The notes beneath the pieces were generated by a model, which saw nothing but the letters and a program-made list of their open reading frames with translations, made no database searches and had not been told where the DNA came from. Of a stretch of 64,000 nucleotides of DNA, positions 58,982 to 64,000 are shown in pieces; positions within the stretch are counted from its first letter, which is position 1; every line of letters begins with the position of its first letter. Made by a program: the position numbers and the translations under genes. This DNA comes from Xiphophorus maculatus (taxonomy: Eukaryota > Chordata > Actinopteri > Cyprinodontiformes > Poeciliidae), in assembly GCF_002775205.1 (NCBI RefSeq), contig NC_036446.1, positions 12,462,565 to 12,526,564 of the forward strand, given 5' to 3'.

Positions 58982-60096
58982 CTCCTAAACTCTCCAAACA
59001 CCAAACTAACTGTCTCAAACTAAATAACCATTATCCAAACTCTGCTATCCAAACTATCAAAACTCTATCCACTCTCTCAACTGACCGCAACTCGCCTACA
59101 ACATGTTAAGAAAAATGATTATTTTGGTGTTTAATACAGTTAATCTACGACATGTGTAACAGTTATATACAATACTCTTATTTGGAACAGGTCTCGTCTG
59201 AGATGCGGTAAGCAGACAGAGCAGGGCCCTTTGCCTCCCCCACACCAGAGCAATAAATTTGCATTCCAATGGGAGTGGGGGCTACGGAGGTGTCTGTGAA
59301 ATCTCATCTTAGGACGTTTGGCGCCAGGGATCTTCCGTATCAGGCAGCGATGGGCACGAAGTGGTCCGCCCTCTTACTTAGATAAAAAACAGACACCTTT
59401 GCCACAATGAGGGGAGTTTTTTTCAAGTTCTCTGAGGGCTGAGGGAGTTTCTAATTGGTCAAAGAACGGAGCGCCTTGACTGCATATATTAAATTGAAGG
59501 AACACCCACTGACTATAAAAATTTGGGTCAATGCTGAGATAGAGAGAGAGAACGCGGCCGCTATTTTTGCCTTTTTGTATTTGTTTTGTGTTTGTCTGTC
59601 TTCCCCCTTGTGTGTTTTTTTATTTTCATGAGAAAATGCATATCTCTGTTCCTCTGCAGCTTTGTTGTCGATTGCTTTGTATGAGATTAAACTCTGTGAT
59701 CTGTGACGTCAACACGTTTTGTTGTTGTTTCGTTTTACCAGCACGCGGTCGCTGCACGTCGCTGCACGGAGAGCGTCACTCGCCAAGGACTCGGGGAGAA
59801 AAGAGGAAGAGCCAAAACGTTTTGTCCAAAGCTAGCATTAAATGATCCTCTTTTTTAATAAACAACCCACATTTTGAATGGAGCTTGTGGGGTTTCTAAA
59901 GCTGTCAAACCCCGCGCCAACATCTGAGCCACTTCCCGAAGCAGTCACGTGATACAGCCAGGCAGCGAGGCTTCGGACGTCATCGTTTTTGGCTCCTCCC
60001 CTAAATGAAGCAAGCCTCGATATGCGCTTTACGGAAACGCCCCCTCCATTACTCGACACACGCCTCGAAGCCTCGGCACATCACGTAACATCACTA
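58155..60096. mobile_element. Non-autonomous hAT-type element, 1.94 kb
   Basis: The ends TAGTGATGG and the complement ..CATCACTA are inverted, with subterminal 'gaagcctcatgaggc' and 'cgaagcctcgg' motifs. They are flanked by the perfect 8-bp repeat GTTTCAGC (58147-58154 and 60097-60104). No transposase frame is seen. A CTAT microsatellite lies inside. Confidence 0.88.
58928..58981. repeat. (CTAT)n microsatellite
   Basis: About 13 uninterrupted CTAT units. The apparent LSIYLSIY peptide in this frame is a product of the repeat. Confidence 0.95.
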
Positions 60097-62560
60097 GTTT
60101 CAGCTGCCTTCCGTCCGCCCAGATCCAGGGAGTATCCTTCACCGGCCAGCTGTGCTCCTGTCGACTCCCCGCTACCCCTCACCAATCTAACCGCCCTCAT
60201 CACGCCTTCCTTCGGCCTCCATCGGCGACGACGAGCCGGAATTTTCCGTCCTCCCCTCGTTGACGTCACAGTCCTCCGCTATCTGCCCGGTTCCCCGCTC
60301 CGGCTCACCATAGGCTGCTGCGGCTCATTGGCGCTGTCCCCCGCAGCAAGCGCTGGTTGTCTCCACGATCCGCCGTGGCTGCTCCGACGCACGTCGGCTC
60401 TTCCTGCTCGTCCCACCATGGACTCGATCCGTTGCCCGATCGTCTCTCCCAGTTCACCTCCGAGAGGACGTCGCATCAGACCGCTACGCTCACCTCCACC
60501 TATCTCGGCTCGCAGCTGGCTTGTCAGCCTCATCAACCCGCAGCTTCATCTGCGCCCATTGGGCGTCGTCTAGGTAAGACGTACCTGCTCCTGACTCGTT
60601 CATTCTCCCTTCGCTTTAGTCTCTGTCAGCGTACCAGTGCCTTTAACTCATGTTTACCACGCCTCCTATCGCCGGTCAGTCTTGGCATTTCCAGGGTCGC
60701 GACTAGCTCGTTCCGTTAGTTCCCCGCTCAGGCCGCCGTAGCCCTCTCTTCCCTCTGTTGCTAAGATCGCTCCAAATTCTGTCAGTAGTTCCAATTTGCA
60801 TTTCAGCTCATTCTGGCCTCCGCCCCAGCTGCCGCTGGTCTCCTAATCGCAGCACCATTTTCTTAAAGCTTTTCATGACTAGTAGAGGGGATCCGCCTAA
60901 AGTTCCATATAAAACGCACCTGAAAACAAACGGAGTTATGGGCAATCTTTTATTTACAATTTCTCTTTTCTGTAAAAAAAAAAAAAAAAGCCGTGCTGCC
61001 CCTTCTACTCCAGATCCATTCAAGCAGCCCATCCACACAGACGGCAGAGCGTCCGAGCGCTGCAGCTCCAAAATGGTGCAGTCATCAGGTATCTGAAAGA
61101 GAAAATACCTTAACTATGGACCCAGCAGGTAGATTACCCGAGAGCAGAGACGCAGCCTACCTAGATCCGCGCTTATCATCTGGTGAACCAGGTGGAAACG
61201 TAACAATGCTGCAGGAACACACGAATGGCTTCATTAGTAGGTCCAGCATCCACAACAACCGCAATCCCAGCCATTGACTGTAGATGGCTTGACGATCTCA
61301 GTTGAGCAATCAGGAACACAAGCCACTCAGGCAGCCAACATACACGGGGAGAAACAGTCACGCACACACACCTTAGCAGCACTATCAATCACGGGGCCGC
61401 TCCTGGTGCACAAAGCGGGGAGGATGGTTCTCCTTCCCCCTCAGTCGGGCCAATGTCGCACCCCGAGTAGTCTGATCATCAGAAGCCGCTCGTAGGCTCT
61501 CTAATTTTGCAGCTTCATTGCGGATCTCATCTGCGTACTTTCCAGTCGTCAATCTTAACCTCCACCCTCGAACAGTTAGCTTCACCTGCACAGTGATCCG
61601 AACTTCACGAGTCCTCTTTCAAGTGATTCATAGTTCACAACGCCGCTCGCTCTGACAGCTTTCTTTCCTCGTCATCCATTGGTTCCGACCCATATCAAGG
61701 AGGCATACCCACAGTTAGTACGCAGACATGCGCGCTAGGTGGTCAGCGTCATCTGTACAGTTGACACACGCGACGGGATAAAACCAGCCAACGTTCTTCT
61801 GGTAAATGGATGGTCAGTAATTACCGCCGGAGCTAGTCGTAGCCGACCACAAAGCTCGCTCGTATAAAACAAGCCTCCCGTTCCCCGATAATCCGACTGC
61901 TTACCACCAAGCCGGACCGTCACTGGCAATATGGCTTACAAAGATCTAACTTCCCTGTTATGTGGCCGATTACCTAAAAGCGTTTCGGTAATCCCCTTCT
62001 GTCGGTCGCTACCAGCCGTTGGAGCAGGACGTATGGCGATCCTCATTGGCAGGAAACTAAACTCCGGCCCGACGTCGACTTTCGGTCTCGTGTCCGTGCT
62101 GTAGTCTACCCTTTTCCTTGCGTTCTCTAAAGAGCTTTTGGGGGATTTACAGGCCCCTATTATTTAGCGATCCAACTTCGTCTCATTGCCCCCAGCATAA
62201 GATAAAAACACTCCAGGATTTTGAGAATTACATCCATGCATTCATCCGTAGTTGCATTAATTAATTAATTAGTTAAGCAGGATTCGTATATCCGTACAAC
62301 TTAATCATATTACAGCAGATCACAGGCAGCCAGTCTGTCCCTCCAGGTCCCGTTATAACTCCCACATCTGCGTCCGTGCAAAGCATTCCTACAGCTTCCC
62401 TTCTTCAGTTCTTTCCTACATCCGCAGTCTGCTCGCTGGAAGCAACTTTCACGCTAAGCTTTAGCAACCTACCACATCATCTAGTCTAGTCTGGTCATCT
62501 AGTCTAGTCGAACCCCGCTGTGAATCGTGGGTCGCGCTATCCCACAGCACGCCCGAAAGT
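60097..62560. other. GC-rich unclassified repeat, right part
   Basis: Continuation of 57921-58154. It has GC-rich, low-complexity open frames (for example 59989-60573) without a recognisable domain. An A-run lies at 60974-60989. It ends near 'catctagtctagtctggtc' and 'cccgctgtgaatcgtgggtc' (about 62480-62535). It probably represents one large, decayed or non-coding mobile element. Confidence 0.45.
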
Positions 62561-63590
62561 TTTATTTTAAAAGAAATTGATCTGGAAAAATTTAGCCTGA
62601 TTTTGTAACATTGACACCAGTTCTGGTGCATGTAACAATGACATTGATTTTCTTTGCTGTTCTTTAACCATGATTTGTCTCTGGTTTTCGCTACTGAAGC
62701 AGTGGAAGCGGACGCAACAGTGCAGGCTGCGTTGGCCTCACTTCCAAATATTTAATTAACATTAACAGCCGCCTCGTTTGGCTCAGAACTTTTCTCTTTG
62801 CAGATGAAGAAGGTTGTTTACAGCAAAGCTATAGTCGGCTGGTCCCAGGTGACGGTCAGTGTTGTCCGCCAGTAGTAGCAGAAGAAAGGCCAAGTCTTCT
62901 TCTCAAGCCCTTGCATGATTTAAAGGTGCAGATGGCTCTGAGTCACCAGGAACTGAGAAATAAATAATAAAATTCACATGTCAAAGAAAATGGAAAAAAT
63001 ATCAAATATAAAACAGTTCACACCTAAATCAATGTGATTTTTTTAAAAAAGGAAAAAAAGGTGCTGTGCACTCTTTTCACCACTAGGGGGCACTAACGAC
63101 TTGCACTCTGCATTTTCACACTTTCTAACTCAACACGGGCAAAAAACTTGTACATTTTTTCATCTTCCTGGCACATTTTGCGTCAGTGTCGTCTTTCACA
63201 AAAGATATTTTAGTGAAAGAGCCAGCAAAAGCTTACAGCACCTGGTGGGAGTCGCTGGACCGGCGGCCTACTCCTAAAGTATGCTCCGCTGATGAGGGTA
63301 ATCGATGACAGCTGAGGATGATGATGACACCACCGCACTCCAACCGGAACCTGTCGCCATCTGGTGGTAAGAGGTGGAAAAGGCGCACAGGAAAAAAACC
63401 CACCAAGAAAACCAGAGAACCCCGGAACATAACAAATCCGTTTTCAGATGTATGATGTAAGATCTGTTATTGAACGGCATTAGCTCCAGTTCATACTCCA
63501 GACCAAATGGTGGCGGTATTGCACACTTTCAGTTTTTTTTAAAACCGCCATGAAAAGAAGAACAGCCATGAAGCCGGAGAAGATAAGATA
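62561..63590. other. Apparently single-copy DNA, no supported gene
   Basis: No domain or convincing exon chain. An ATG directly after an acceptor-like 'ctctttgcag' at 62804 gives only a short frame. Confidence 0.5.
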
Positions 63591-64000
63591 TGATGTTCAT
63601 ATTTACCATTTTTACTCGCATAATATCGCCTTAAAAGTAGAGAGGGCCTCAGTAGCCTGATGTGTTTGCAGTACTGTAGTGTGTATGAAGCATGTAATGT
63701 ACAAAGTGGCAAAGCAGAATAATAAGACATTAAGTTACTAAAAAGTACTACTTCATTAACAATTATAATAAACCAAAAGTGTAATTGTAGCATACTGTAA
63801 TCGCACTACTAATATATAAAATATGTAATGCCAATATACTTAAAATACATTGTAAGTATATTTTAAATGTAATTCAATCACAAAAATAGTACACTCAAAA
63901 TATACTAATCAAGAACTTTTATATTACATTAAAATCAATATTAAAGTACACTAATTTTAACATAAGTTGTCAAAAAAGTACGTTGATGTACACTTAGTAC
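63591..64000. repeat. AT-rich interspersed repeat, cut by the window edge
   Basis: Repeated 'agtacact', 'tatacttaaaata' and 'tattttaaatgta' motifs in both orientations, typical of decayed teleost DNA elements. It runs off the right edge. Confidence 0.45.

Noticed and set aside
58795-59109. ORF containing LSIYLSIYLSIY
   Set aside because: Translation of the CTAT microsatellite.
62804-62875. Possible exon MKKVVYSKAIVGWSQ after an acceptor-like site
   Set aside because: Only 15 codons before a possible donor, no partner exons and no family recognised.
1-64000. tRNA, rRNA or CRISPR-like arrays
   Set aside because: None seen. The repeats are transposons, segmental duplications and microsatellites.

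Overview
This looks like nuclear DNA from a teleost fish. The genes have short introns with ordinary splice sites. The repeats are typical of teleosts: a Tc1-like transposon with an open transposase, hAT miniature elements, LINEs of the L2 and RNase-H-bearing kinds, and Gypsy-like LTR elements. I could not run searches, so the species and any orthology are open.

Layout. (1) Positions 1-3.7 kb hold a head-to-head pair of Ly6/uPAR genes made by an inverted duplication. The plus-strand copy is complete: five exons, 203 residues, two three-finger domains and a GPI-anchor tail. Only the first exon of the minus-strand copy lies in the window. Each promoter carries an RFX-type X-box. (2) Positions 4.2-57.9 kb are a locus of repeated inverted and direct duplications. 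It carries seven copies of one six-exon trypsin-like (S1 family) serine protease gene, here called A(-), B(+), C(+), D(-), E(-), F(-) and G(+). All seven assemble into open proteins of 247 or 250 residues. (3) Positions 57.9-64 kb contain a GC-rich unclassified repeat split by a 1.9-kb hAT element, then sequence in which I see no gene.

The main biological point is the catalytic residues. A and B keep His-Asp-Ser. C and D have Ser195 replaced by Asp. E, F and G have Ser195 replaced by Thr and His57 replaced by Arg. All seven still have a signal peptide, an R-IIGG activation site, Asp102 and Asp189. The cluster therefore looks like two candidate active proteases plus five intact pseudoproteases, with two separate routes of active-site loss.

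The mobile elements give an order to the duplications. A hAT-like miniature element sits in intron 3 of all seven genes, so it came first. A LINE inserted into that element in the ancestor of C and D, with the same 12-bp target repeat in both. A solo LTR lies beside E and F but G keeps the empty site. A Tc1 element and a hAT element entered the A arm but not the B arm. A compact LTR element with nearly identical LTRs entered the G side late. Flank pieces without a gene at 36.3-37.2 kb and about 44.0 kb suggest that further copies have been deleted. Exon coordinates were derived by hand from splice signals and reading phase. Repeat-arm boundaries are accurate to tens of bases.
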